From Cacajao melanocephalus (lineage: Eukaryota > Chordata > Mammalia > Primates > Pitheciidae), in assembly GCA_963573385.1 (NCBI GenBank), contig CAUYLG010065605.1:1-64000 (forward strand): a stretch of DNA of 64,000 nucleotides, given 5' to 3'. Positions 1 to 11,292 of the stretch are shown here, piece after piece (the stretch's first letter is position 1; every line of letters starts with the position of its first letter). The position numbers were made by a program, and so were the translations under genes. A model generated the notes under the pieces. The model had not been told where the DNA came from, did no database searches, and saw only the letters and a list, made by a program, of their open reading frames with translations.

Positions 1-78
1 TTTCATCTCTTATTCCTTCCTGTCTCCATTGTTAAGCACAATTATTGGCATAATAGAAGTTTTTAATACCCATTTTTA

Positions 79-121
79 GACTGCATTCTAGCCTGAGCAA
101 TAGAACAAGAATCCCGTTCTC
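79..121 (+). mobile_element. Alu right-arm end fragment
   Basis: The segment resembles the last 40 bases of an Alu right monomer (the 'actgcactccagcctgggcaa' region in degenerate form: ctgcattctagcctgagcaa). It is severely truncated on the left and runs into a pyrimidine-rich tract instead of a clean A tail. An old 7SL-related monomer would look the same. Confidence 0.5.
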
Positions 122-276
122 TCTCCCTCTTTCTCTTCCTCCTTCTTTCTCTCTTACATTCTTTTTTTATTTTTTTCACTCTCACTTTCTTTCCTCTCTT
201 TTTCTTTATTTCAAAAATAAAAAAATTAAAAAAAAAAAAGAAAATTCTTTCTCAAAAAAAAAAATTCTTTCTCAAT
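113..276. repeat. polypyrimidine tract and A-rich simple repeat
   Basis: About 95 bases are nearly all C and T, followed by an A-rich block in which 'aaattctttctca' occurs twice about 22 bases apart. This is low-complexity sequence, possibly grown from the tail of the Alu remnant on its left. Confidence 0.7.
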
Positions 277-584
277 CTGATGGTCTGCTTCAAGGAAGAA
301 GGCAGGAGACAGTCAGCAGGTGATCTTCCTGATTCTACTGTTTTCTGAAATGCCAAGATGCCATATTTTGGAGTAGTACGTGTGAACCTCATCACTGCCC
401 AGCCCACACTCTAGGTCAGGGGAATTAGGTTTTGCCTTGCAGAGGAAGCAGCAGCAAAGAATTTATGGGCTTATGTTAAAGCCACCCTAGTAATTAACAA
501 CTGTTTTGGGAGAGATACCTCAAGGCTATAAAAATACCCTGTTTCTTCAAGTTAAGTGAACTTATTTAATATTCAGCCTATGTA

Positions 585-650
585 ATTTTCCTGAAAAAAC
601 TATCCCCATTTTACAGAAAAGGAAACTGAATTATCACTGTATGATAGTAC
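585..650 (-). mobile_element. MIR fragment
   Basis: Contains 'ccccattttacagaaaaggaaactgaa', a close version of the reverse complement of the MIR core/tail signature (cctcatctgtaaaatggg). It is short and old; only the most conserved part is recognisable. Confidence 0.5.
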
Positions 651-692
651 ACTCTCCAAAAATATGATTGATTTACCGGGTCATTCCACAAC

Positions 693-982
693 TTTTTTTT
701 TTTTTCTGAGATGGAATCTCAGTCTGTTGCCCAGGCTGGAGTGCAGTGGCATGATCTTGGCTTACTGCAACCTCCAGGGTTCACGCAAGTCTCGTGTCTC
801 AGCCTCCTGAGTAGCTCAGACCACAAGCATGCACCACTATGCCCAGCTGATTTTTGTATTTTTAGAAGACACGAGGTACCATCATGTTGGCAGGCTAGTC
901 TTGAACACCTGACCTCAAGTGATCCCCTCACTTTGGCCTCCCAAAGTGTGGGGATTACAGGCATGAGCCACTACACTCAGCC
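693..982 (-). mobile_element. Alu, minus strand
   Basis: A near full-length Alu dimer in reverse orientation: poly-T at the left, then 'gagatggaatctcagtctg', 'cccaggctggagtgcagtgg', the linker 'tttttgtatttttag', and the 'gggattacaggcatgagcca' head region at the right. It is divergent from consensus. Positions 866-939 carry private changes (gacacgaggtacc for gacggggtttcacc, single-g 'ttggcaggctag') that reappear 1.7 kb away at 2579. Open frames on both strands here are Alu readings and not genes. Confidence 0.95.
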
Positions 983-2578
983 CACTATTTCTTAATAAAT
1001 TGTTTACAATGTATAAAATGGTAATAACCATGGCTAATGTTAAATTCTGACTCTGCATATATTAGTAACATAAATGCATGCTGATTTAGATGGAACTGTG
1101 GATTAAGTGAAACCGGAAGTAAAATAGAGTCTTTGTTTGACATCGCTGGATAAGTGGTACCAAAATAAAGAGTCATAAAAAGTAACAGTGCCTTTAAATT
1201 TTCAATTATCTTTGACTGTCTACAATACTAACTGTAAGTCTCTTGGCAAGGAACCCACTTAATCACATTTCTGCTGAAGACTAGTAGTGATAGGGGATGT
1301 CACCTTCCCTCCATGACTGTATATTTGGTAGCACGGTTTAGGTAAGGAAATTGCAACACAGGAAAGCAAAATTACTAATATATGACCAGTCAATAAACAG
1401 CCAGATAGAACTCAGAAAAATCACCTGAGTTAACTATTTTGGCCTGGCACATCACATTGCCTTTCAACTTTAAAACTATATATAGTGTTCTGAAGTCCTT
1501 CAGAAACTTTTCTCTAAACTATGGTAGGAAGACTGAAGTCCATATAATAACAATATTGAATGTAAGCTGGGCCCAGTGACTGAGGAATTTGCTTTGCTTC
1601 ACTACTTATTCGAATTATTATGCAAATAAGTAGAAGGTGTCCTATTTTGTCACAAATACAGACCTTTCTCACTATAGATAGGGAGAGAACATTTAGTTTT
1701 AAATTAAAAAAAAAATTGTCCTTGAAGTAAGTTTTCATCATTCAAAAAGATATCTGGTGCTGAAATGCCCTTTACCTTGCTTTATTTACATGAGAAACAC
1801 GACAGAAAGATACTTTATGCTCTCTACTACCTAATTTCTCTAAGTTACAGCCATTGATTCTTTGTAAGTTTATTTATTCAAAACAACAGCACAAACAACT
1901 CTTTTTTTCTTGGGTCAGCAGCTTACTGAATTAACATCAATCATCAGAGGAGACAGGGCTGAAAGGAAGATGGAAGCCCATTTTCTCAGAGATTGATTTT
2001 TTTTTAAGCCAAAACACACAGGCATAAGTAGGAGGCTATTTACCATCAAAAAGGTTCAACTTGAAAGTCACAGCCAAAAACTGAGCCCTCCCGGTACTAA
2101 CCAGGTTCCTTGAAATCTTGAACAAGGAAAATGTTTTTTGTAAAAAGCATTTAAATTTCTTTTTTAATGGCCTGAGAGTTTTGATTATTTTACTACATAA
2201 AGCCCACCTAAAAGGCTTAAAACAAGGAAAGGGGAGGTTCCAAAGGAGATGGAAGTAGATCAATGTTGGTATTTATTATAATGACTTTCTAATGGCTTTC
2301 TCTACTCTCTTTGCTTCATTTGATGTATTTAAAGTGGGAAAAGTTCATCAAACGACTTCTGTGATTAGGGGCTTAAATGTATTTAAATAACTACCTTTGG
2401 CATGTTTGAAAGGTGATTTGCTCCATAGGTCCTAGCAAAATTACTTTTTGAAAATCTTGATTCGCTTCTTGCTAAAAATTCAGCTCAATTATTTTTCCTT
2501 ACAAGATGGGGGTGGAGGGTTCTTGCTTGAAAATGAAGTCAGAAGGGTCAGTATTCCTGAGACTCTCAGAACTGCAAA
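983..2578. other. AT-rich DNA, nothing recognised
   Basis: Apart from short homopolymers I see no recognisable mobile element, RNA gene or convincing exon in this stretch. Its open frames are 60-80 codons with no family resemblance. Confidence 0.6.
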
Positions 2579-2652
2579 AAGACACGAGGTACCATCATGT
2601 TGGCAGGCTAGTCTTGAACACCTGACCTCAAGTGATCCCCTCACTTCGGCCT
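2579..2652 (-). mobile_element. displaced 74-bp copy of an Alu interior
   Basis: This block matches 866-939 of the nearby Alu at 73 of 74 positions, including changes not found in the Alu consensus. It lies between unrelated sequence on both sides, with no A tail, no Alu ends and no obvious target-site duplication. It is therefore a copy of that particular Alu segment and not a separate retrotransposition. The orientation is the same as the source. Confidence 0.9.
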
Positions 2653-4225
2653 GGTTTATATTCATTTTACATCCTGTTGTGTCAGGGGAATGTGTTTCCT
2701 TCCTATAGCTTTTCTGGAGATTTATGTAAGGTGAGGAATGAATGTATTAGACCAAACATGGGTAAACTGCTGGCTGCCTATTTCAGTAGAATGTGCTATA
2801 TTCTTTATTTTAGATATTTTTAAATGTTAACCATATTGTTAAATCAACTTTAGAACAAAATGTGAGATTTTTCAATTTAGAATTGCAGTGAATGAAAAAA
2901 GATCAAAAAAATAAAAGGTCTATCTATATGCCTGAGTTGGTTGGCAGAAAGGACCTGTATTATCACTATTTTCTCTCAAATTGAGACAAAATTTATTTTG
3001 TTTCAGAATTTCATATCAAAGCTCTCAATCACTTGCTTGTCTGAGAATGAGGCAGGAACATCCATTTGTTCTCCAGATATAAAACAAAGATTTTTAGCCT
3101 CTAATTCACAAGAATTATGATGAAGACTAAAGTTTGCTCCTTGGAAGGAAGAAAACATACAAATTATTTAAATAAAAAAAATTAAAAGCATGAAGGACTT
3201 TTACCCAATTTAACGAAACAACAACAAAGCCTCCACTATTTGATATTAAGATAGTATCATTTGTTAGCCAGTCTAAACCTTCTTTTCCATTTACTCTCAT
3301 AATTAATTCATAAACAAATAAGCAAACTAATGTACTGCATACTATCACATATGACCATTTATGAGCAATCTTTTAGCTTTTAACATTCTACAGAATGTTT
3401 TGCAGTGAGAAAATGCAAATTCTAGGAGAACAAACGCCTGCCTCAAATAACGACTGGCAATGTCAACGGATTATAATAGTGTTAGAGTAAAATACGACGT
3501 CCATACCACTCTATGAGGAGAAGGTGGAATTCAAGTGAAGCTAAAACCACTCCCCAGGGCCAGTTCTGAGGAATGATAGAGCAGCTATCATGGATGGATA
3601 GATGGATGGATGGATGGATGGGGCATAGTAAGAGCTCCTGGAACATAAGGCCAAAGGCTCTGCTCTCAGTAGTTCTGTAGTGGACTTTCACAATGAGGAG
3701 AACTCCCAGAGCCCTCCAGATCACTAACATTACGGCAGGAGGAGGTAATTTATCACAATGGGTTATAAGAGGGAGAACTGAAAAGCAGTATTAATAGAAA
3801 TGGTTTGGGAGAAAGATTGTTTCAAAAGCATGATTTGGAACAAAGGTAGCGAAAGGGAAAAAACGGCCTTATAAAATTCTGAAAATATAATTTGCTAAGA
3901 TTTTCAAAATGGCACATTCAGTTTCAGCAAGATGCTTCATTCCCAAAAGAACAACTTATGGGAAAGAGGCACCAGACTCCGAGGAACAGCAACTGTAAAC
4001 TTGTCCTGCTTTTCTAGGGTTGGAAGCACTGAGGAAAACACGCCAAGACAAGGACCTAAGTTATTAATATTGATGGGCCTTAAAGTTTTAAATGAAAGAG
4101 AAGTTATCACATTGGTTTGAATGCATGAAGAATAAACACAAAAATAAAAAATAAAACAGAGTGTTTTAGTGAAAGAAGTTTGGATTAAGTACGCAAGAGG
4201 AGGAACCATAAAGACAGTGGAAACT
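2653..4225. other. no recognised element except a GGAT microsatellite
   Basis: AT-rich single-copy-looking DNA. The only repeat I can name is the short tetranucleotide run near 3591. No supportable gene is seen. Confidence 0.55.
3591..3621 (+). repeat. (GGAT)n microsatellite
   Basis: About seven units of ggat/ggata in tandem with one 'gata' variant. The short length suggests low variability. Confidence 0.9.
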
Positions 4226-4528
4226 GGCCAGGTGTGGTGGCTCACTCCTAATCCCTGCACTTTAGGAGGCCAAGGCAGAGGGATTGCTTGAGCCCAGGAG
4301 TTTGAGACCAGCCTAGGCAAAATGGCAAGATGACATATCTACAAAAAAAAAAAAAAATAGCCAGCTGTGGAGGCATGTGCCTGTGGTCCCACCTACCAGG
4401 GAGGCTCAGGCAGGAGGATTACCTGACCCCAGGAGATTGAGGCAGCAGTGAGCTGTGTTCATGCCACGCACTCTAGCCTGGGAAACACAGTGAGAACCTG
4501 GCTCAACAAAGGAAAAAAAAAAAAAAAA
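4226..4528 (+). mobile_element. Alu, plus strand, AluJ-like
   Basis: Full-length dimer beginning 'ggccaggtgtggtggctcac', with 'gcttgagcccaggagtttga', a pure A linker of 15 bases near 4341 and a 16-base A tail. The 'ttgcttgagcccaggag' form and high divergence point to the old J subfamily. 'gtggaa' on both flanks could be a decayed target-site duplication. Confidence 0.95.
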
Positions 4529-5049
4529 GGTGGAAGCCATCAAGAGCTCACTTGGTGACACGATGTGGAAATTTCAAAGGGGAAAACAACAAAAGGGGAA
4601 TGAAACCAACCAGGTGTGTGACTAAATTTATGACCTCCAAGAAAATAATTTCAAAATAAACATAACCTTGAGAAATTCATTACTTTAAGAAAGGGGTCAG
4701 TATGAGGAAACAGTTGGAAGTAAATTGCCTTAAATTATTTCTCTGTGAGTGAACACACAGTGTAATAAGCTGTGAAGAGGGTAATTCCATACTTACATTG
4801 TGTTTTGCAAGCAAAGTGGGAAATTGAGAATTACTGAACCATGCTCAAGTTCTTATCCAAATGAGTGTTTCAATTAGTTAACTAAGGTTTCCCCATGTTT
4901 TAGAAGTATAGTATGTGGAATAAAGCAGTCAATCTACAGTGCTGCAAAATGGCCCAGCAAATTTGTTACAAGTGAGATTAAATCTAACGAAAGAAGGCTA
5001 TTTGTATTTTAACACACAACAATATAATTTAGATATTTTAGGTTATACT

Positions 5050-5130
5050 TTTTTATATAGCACCTTTACTGAGATATAATTTCCATACCATAAAGTTCAC
5101 ACATATTAAAAGATTATCAATTTCAACAAA
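5050..5130 (-). mobile_element. old L1 3' fragment
   Basis: 'ctttactgagatataatttccataccataaagttcac' closely resembles the reverse-strand signature of old mammalian L1 3' ends (ctttattgagatataattcacataccataaaattcac). Only about 80 bases are recognisable. Confidence 0.6.
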
Positions 5131-5250
5131 TATAGGAGGCAATGAAGATATTAAAAATAGAAAGTTTTACAGTACAATTATAGTGATGCTTTTTAACCAC
5201 AGTATACTGTGGAACACATTACAGGACCTTCAATAAATATCCTAATTCAC

Positions 5251-5326
5251 TATGTGATGTAAGGTCTCTCAAATATATCTATCAATAATATGTGATGTAA
5301 GGTCTCTCAAATATATCTATCAATAA
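5251..5326 (+). repeat. perfect 38-bp tandem duplication
   Basis: The 38-base unit 5251-5288 is repeated exactly at 5289-5326, with two further matching bases after it. The lack of any difference between copies means the duplication is young, so it may vary between individuals. Confidence 0.97.
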
Positions 5327-5509
5327 TAAACACTTAAAATACACAAAAATACTTCAGTTACAACTAATACAAAAAAAAAAAAAAAACCAACCCTGAAAGC
5401 AATGCTTCCTAATGCTATTTAGCAGAAAGAGAAGGATTTAAGATTGATTTGCAGGTTTGGGTGGCCTTAGGGTGGAAGAAAGTAGAAATGAGCTTTTAAC
5501 TAATCTTTG

Positions 5510-5575
5510 TAACTATTAGGTGCCTAAAACAATTCTTTGCACATAGCTAACATTTAAGAAATATTTGTGATATTA
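5510..5575 (+). mobile_element. L2 3'-end fragment
   Basis: 'caattctttgcacatagctaacatttaagaaatatttg' matches the L2 3' end pattern (…gcacatagtaggcgctcaataaatatttg). Very divergent. Confidence 0.45.
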
Positions 5576-6205
5576 AACTAAAAAAAGAAGCTGAAATGTA
5601 TAAAGAAAGAAAATGCCAAATTAAAAATCAGAGCAAAACAAACTTTAAGACACAAGCTTGTAACTGTAAACTGAAGCTATGGAATTTTACTTTTAGGGTT
5701 GATAACTTAGATGACAATCTTTTTTTTGTGTGTGTATACAATATAGTTGACATTTGAGAAATTCTAGTACACATTCCCTGTGGTGAGATTAGCATGGCCT
5801 TGACAAAGATGGAAGTGTCTAAAGATGAAATCATGGAACAAATCAAGCACAGTAAATCACCTGCATACAGCACTTTGACCCATGGATTGGGTAGAAGGCT
5901 TATGGAATGACAAAGACAGGAGATTTGTCATTTGTTCCTGGAAACAACAATACAGCTTAACAGTAACAAAGATGTTAACAAGAATCTTCTGTTCTTTTTT
6001 TTCTAAAACTCAAAAAATGAGAGACAAGGAGATACTAAGAATTACTAAACCACTAAGTTTTATCTCATATACATGAAATAGGGAGCTCAAATAAAACAGA
6101 ATAATATAAGAATAAGACAGATGTTACGAGCATAAATAAGAATGACTGTCAGAATAAAAGAGTCAAGAACTCTGAAGCTTTGGTGATTCATCACTTTGTT
6201 CTCAT

Positions 6206-6218
6206 ACACACACACACA

Positions 6219-6262
<44 letters not shown>
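6206..6262 (+). repeat. (CA)n microsatellite
   Basis: About 28 CA units with one 'ga' interruption near 6219; the long uninterrupted right part makes length variation likely. Confidence 0.98.
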
Positions 6263-6266
<4 letters not shown>

Positions 6267-6969
6267 ACTGTATACCCCCCCAAATGAATATAACTTTTTG
6301 AATAGCTTTCTACAATATACATAAGAACCTCCTACTGTAAATAAGAGATCTTAAGAACAGACTTTTAACTAATGAAAATGACCAGGAAAATAAATAGCTC
6401 AAGGGTATACACAGTTAGATATCACATAATGTCCTATTAATTAATTTACTTAATTAAAGACAGAAAAGACGGCCTTGGGAAAAAAGAATAGGATAGTAGC
6501 TAATAAAACATCTATGGGAAATTAATAAATCACGAACAATAATATTTTCTCTTCCACTTTGTATATGCTAGGTCCTTTCACAATTACTGTCTTCAATCCT
6601 GGATTCTACACATGAAAAGAGACAAGAATCTACTAGAGAAGACCCACAGAAGGGGAGCCAAACTATTTAGAAGAACTAGTGCTATTCAGTGTAGACTTTA
6701 GGCTAATGTGATTGAAATATTTAATGGCTGTCACTAAGTGATTAGAACCACTCTCTGTTGCCCTTCACAATAGGCATACTTGGTCCCATTTCAGCAGTTG
6801 CAACTAAAACAAAATAGGCATACTTGGTGTTTTACTTGTTTAAAATAAAATTTTGAGCCTATTCTAAATGTGATGTACTTTGCTTGGTGAAGTAGAAGAT
6901 AAAAGGTGATCAGACAAAACCCTGTTCTCATAGAGTATATGGTCTAGAAATAAAAGTAAGAGATAGAGG

Positions 6970-7050
6970 ATGAGGACCATCTAGTATCTAGAACACTGCC
7001 TGGTACATAATTGGCACTCAATAAATATTTTTTGAATGAATGACTGACTG
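6970..7050 (+). mobile_element. L2 3' end
   Basis: 'gaacactgcctggtacataattggcactcaataaatattttttgaatgaatga' is a clear L2 3' terminus, ending in the typical tgaatga repeats. Confidence 0.8.
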
Positions 7051-7059
7051 CAACTCTCA

Positions 7060-10000
7060 CACCAGGAACTTTGTGACCACCTGCTTTTTTGAGTTGTATG
7101 AACAGATGTGACAGTCTCGTGTTCCTCTTTAAAACTGTCAGCTCATGAAGCGGACAACCTTGTCACATAGAGATGAGACATCCTTTATTCACAGTACAAG
7201 CATAAATAATACACAAGGCAGAAACTAACAATTGCCTGAAAAGGGAACCAAAGAGTGTACTGGGAATTTTGCGGTTGAATAAATTGTATTAAAAATTACA
7301 AGAAGGCATATTTCATCTCAATTTAATAATTAAAGCTGTCCAACAAAGGAACAACTCCCAACTACTCAAATCAAGATTGTGTTTTTTGAAGCCTCTCTTC
7401 AGAGGGATACTGTATACGGTTCCTCACTCCTACACCGTTATCTAGAGACGTAGTGAGGGGCTAATTCATCTTGGCAGAGCCATCAGGAATGCCGTCTGCT
7501 CTAAATCAAATAATCTACAAAGTGGAATGATTTGTCCACACAGAAGGAGACAACTCGTAAATCAGACCACAAAATCTTCCAGAATAAAGTCAACGCTTCC
7601 CTTATACAGAACTATGACCTATACTGTTTCTATAATACACTGCCTGGTTTCCAATTTTAGGCATTGAAATGTATGACCATTTATTTAAAGGAACAAATAT
7701 CTAAAAAAGCAAATCATATCAAATAAAAATAAAGATAATACAAAAAATAATCCAAATAATCTTAGAATATAATCAGGCACACATTCATCTACAGAATTTT
7801 GAACACTCATATATTGACTCTTTCTGGACTTCAACCATAAAACAGAATGACTCTAATGACTAAAGGCCACACAGATGTTCTGGCTTGTAGACAATGCATT
7901 TACGGATAACTGACGGCTGGGGCTGCCTTGAAAACTCCAAATGGAATGGATAGCGAAAAGATTTTGAAGTAATCCCCTGCCCCCTCTGACACCCCACCAA
8001 AAACACAACCTCCCAAAAACTAAGGGTTTTCCATGGGTAAACACAATGGAAAACACTAACTTAAGTGTGTATTTAGCATAAGAAATTAAGCATTACATGC
8101 TTTTAAAGAACGCTTTCTTATTTGAATTGCCAATTTCGAGTTGATATAAGCTTCTCAGATGTTGCTCATGTGACTGAGTCTTTTCCCTCCTTGAGTATCG
8201 CTGAATTCAGATGCTAGTAGTGAGCATAATGTTAAGCATTGTAATTCTGCCTTTATTAGATTCAGGTATATAAATGACATCCCAGTGAGTGTGGTGAATT
8301 TTGATCATTACTTCTCCACTCAAGTTGTGTTCATCTTCCTGCTGAGAGGATGATCAGTGTGTTTTACCATAGACCCAAGGGACCTATTATTTATTATAGT
8401 ACATTTTATGGTGTGGAGTAAATAAATAGCATTAAAGTGCTAAATTCATTCACAGAAATGAACTGTATTCATAAGCTGGAGAAGTTCTCTAAATCAAGGC
8501 TATGCTGCTAATAGGCTCTTCATAAAAATGCAGAAAACATTCATCGTAATACGGCAGCAATAAAGGGAGGCAGCTGGAGTAACACACGGCAACATTAGAA
8601 AGCAAACATTCTAGGCAAGGCACATAAACGGCATATAAGTGAATCATGAGGTTAAACACAGCAAACTCATTTAGTAATCGGTCATTTTTATAGACCTGAA
8701 CTGCAAAAATTCAAACCTTAAAATAATGTAATTATTCTGACAGAATTTAAAATAAATTAAGTGTATGAATGTAAAAAAAGTTCAGCAACCCTGACCCCTC
8801 CTAAGATGTTCCTAATTACTGTGCATTTTGTTTTCCTCGGCTTGTTTTAGAGTAAAGTCCATTGGGTGGGGAATGTGTGTGTATTTGTGTTTTGTACTGT
8901 ATAGAATCCATTCTCATTTCCATTTGTGGTTTCTAGGGTTTTGAGCAATTGCTTTTGGTACAGCTTTTGACTATAAAAGACTTTCTAGCCATCAATCCTT
9001 TGGGATTTTCTTTCCCCATTCCTCATGCGACTTTTAATCATTCAAGGCAGGCTCCAGCTCTGCATTTTTCCCTTGGCAGATTTAAAATCTAGAGTTTCAG
9101 AGTGACACAAATTCCTTGCCTTCCTTGAACTCTGCTATAGAAAGTCACAGTGGGTCTTAAGAGTAGGGCACCATACTACCCTAGCACCTGCTCTTCCTCA
9201 TACAGTGCTGTACAAACACTACACACAGGACTGTGAGTGGCTTAAAAAATAGGAATGAGGATGAATGTTCTGTGTCAATTATAATATTTGTTTAGAATTA
9301 TGAGCTGGTACAACACAGATATAAGGAACAAGAAAAATGAGTATTAACAGAGTGTCATAGTAATTATCGAAAAACATACTTAACAGAATTCCCACAAGAC
9401 CTATAATCAACATATTAAAAATGGCAAGGAAAAAAAGCATCCATGTTGTCTTCTTGTTTTTCAGATTTATCTCCATGTTAATGTAATAGCTCAGAGAGCA
9501 CAGGAAACTGTATATCAAATACAGAATGGAAGCTAAGGCTGAGCCAGGTACACAGAATACAACCAGAGTTTGGGACATGCAGAGAAATTCCAAATGCAGG
9601 CGTGTTAGCGTCCTTCAAGACAAGCAAGGATGTGTGTGGTGAGACCAAGAAAGACTCTGAATCAGGGCATACACTGGAACAATGAATGGAACTTTTCAAA
9701 ATAGAGGGAAAAAGGGAAGAACAGAACAAGTAGAAAAGAGAAAGACAAGAGATGCAAGGTTAACTCTCAACACTTCAAGCCCAGAAGAAGAATTAAAAGA
9801 GGAGATGAGAAAAATAAAGGAAAAATAATCAGATCTAGCTATCAGAAATTTGGGGTAAAATCTACTTTTTAACCATACACAATAACTTTCTACAGGTTGC
9901 CACAGGCCAAGTGTACATACAGATGCTAGCTTCCCTGCCTAGGAATGAACTCCCTTTAAGTACTCCTTTAAGGAACCACAGAAGAGCAAAGTAAGGAAGA

Positions 10001-10252
10001 AAGGGAAAGACCAGGGCTAGGCAGATGTTTGGCTCTTTAACCTCAACTGCTGAAATAAGAAATATTTGTGCTATCTCCAATCCAGCTCCTCTAAAATAAG
10101 TCCTGGAAGAACTGGGAAGGGATGATGGTGGGTGGCTGATGAGTCAGAGGTAAGGAACAGAATTTGGGATTTCCAACAGGTAGCACATTTAAGACAGCAG
10201 CACTTAGACCTCAAATAAGGGAGCATATTTCCTGAAAAAAATTCTTAAAGGC
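7060..10252. other. 3.2 kb with no recognised element
   Basis: I find no Alu, L1, L2 or RNA gene here. A minus-strand open frame at 9279-9593 (104 codons) reads as very hydrophobic with three possible membrane segments, but AT-rich DNA gives such frames by chance and no family is recognised. Confidence 0.5.
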
Positions 10253-10320
10253 AGCCAGGCACGGTGGCTCATGCCTGTAATCCCAGCATTTTTGGAGGCC
10301 GAGGGGGGCGGATCACGAGA
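10253..10320 (+). mobile_element. Alu head stub, 3'-truncated
   Basis: Contains only the first 68 bases of an Alu ('agccaggcacggtggctcat' to 'gatcacgag'), then stops abruptly at L2 sequence. The 'gatcacgag' form fits a younger S/Y-type Alu. Retrotransposition normally truncates the other end, so a later deletion or a copying event is more likely. Confidence 0.9.
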
Positions 10321-10441
10321 TATCTTTTCTTCTTTACCTATGCTTCCCCCAGGTGGACTTATACAGTCTCACCACCTTACAAAACACTGGAATGTTGATG
10401 ACTTTCAGGTTTATATCCATAGTCTTCCATGCCAAGCAATA

Positions 10442-10613
10442 GGTAACCATATGACTATTTAAATTTTAAGATTAAATAAGACAAGCAATCAATTTCTCAG
10501 TTGTGCTAGGCACATTTTAAGTGCTCAATATCCACACAACTAGTGGCTATTATATTGGACAGTGAAGACATAAAACATTTCTATCACAGTAGAAAGTTCT
10601 TTTGGACAGTGAT
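10442..10613 (+). mobile_element. hAT (MER1-group) DNA transposon inside L2
   Basis: 'gctaggcacattttaagtgctcaatatcc…tagtggctattatattggacagtg…agaaagttcttttggacagtg' follows the MER58-like hAT consensus (cacatttcaagtgctcaatagcc…ttctattggacagcgctg). The subfamily name is from memory and uncertain. It interrupts the L2 and so inserted after it. Confidence 0.7.
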
Positions 10614-11008
10614 AGTCTGGTTCTCATTTCTGAACTTTAGAGTCACATATTCAACCAGCTATTCAACATAGACACTTGACTATCTAATACACATCTCAAA
10701 TTTAGCATGTCCCTAACCAAACTCACTATCTTACTACCCAGCTAGCTTCTTTCTGTAGTCTTCCTATAGTATCGTGAAATTACATTTCCATTATTGCTGT
10801 TAAGTGAAAAACCTTTGCTTGACTCCTGTTTTTCTTACATGCACATTAACCCAATTGGCAAATCTTTATACTTCACCTAGAATGAGACCACATCTCCCCT
10901 CTCCTGTCACCATATCTTACCATTAATTATTGCAATGGTTTTCTGTTCTCTGCTACTACTTTTATTCCCTTACAGCATATTCTTCATATGGCAGCCAAGT
11001 CCATCCTT

Positions 11009-11292
11009 TATTTATTTTAAGATGGAGTCTCGCTCTATCGCCCAGGCTGGAGTGCAGTGGCATGAACTCGGCTCACTGCAACCTCTGCCTCCCGGGTTCA
11101 AGTGATTCTCCTGCCTTGGTCTCCTGAGCAATTGGGATTACAGGCACCTGCCATGAAGCCTGGCTAATCTTCGTATTTTTATTAGAGATGGGGTTTCACC
11201 ATGTTGGCCAGGCTGGTCTTGAACTCCTGACCTAAAGTGATCCACCTGCCTCAGCCTCCCTCAGTTATGGGATTACAGACATGAGCCCAGCC
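11009..11292 (-). mobile_element. Alu, minus strand, inside L2
   Basis: Complete reversed Alu from a ttta-rich tail through 'gatggagtctcgctctatcg' and 'gtttcaccatgttggccagg' to 'gggattacagacatgagccc'. A few bases are lost at the head end. 'ccaagtccatccttta' on the left and 'ccaaatctgtccttta' on the right look like an aged target-site duplication. Confidence 0.95.

Noticed and set aside
711..995. 94-codon open frame on the plus strand
   Set aside because: It is a reading through the reversed Alu; such frames recur at every minus-strand Alu in the window.
2719..2740. 22-base plus-strand exon between strong splice-like sites
   Set aside because: Too short to judge, no neighbouring exons in phase, and no conservation information.
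5786..5862. Possible U6 RNA copy or coding exon near 5790 (agattagcatggcc)
   Set aside because: Only 14 to 16 bases match U6 and nothing before or after does. An exon-like minus-strand frame just to the right (5863-5939) is short and unsupported.
9279..9593. 104-codon hydrophobic minus-strand frame, membrane-protein-like
   Set aside because: No family recognised, no splice or promoter context, and T-rich sequence on the read strand yields Phe, Leu and Ile by chance.
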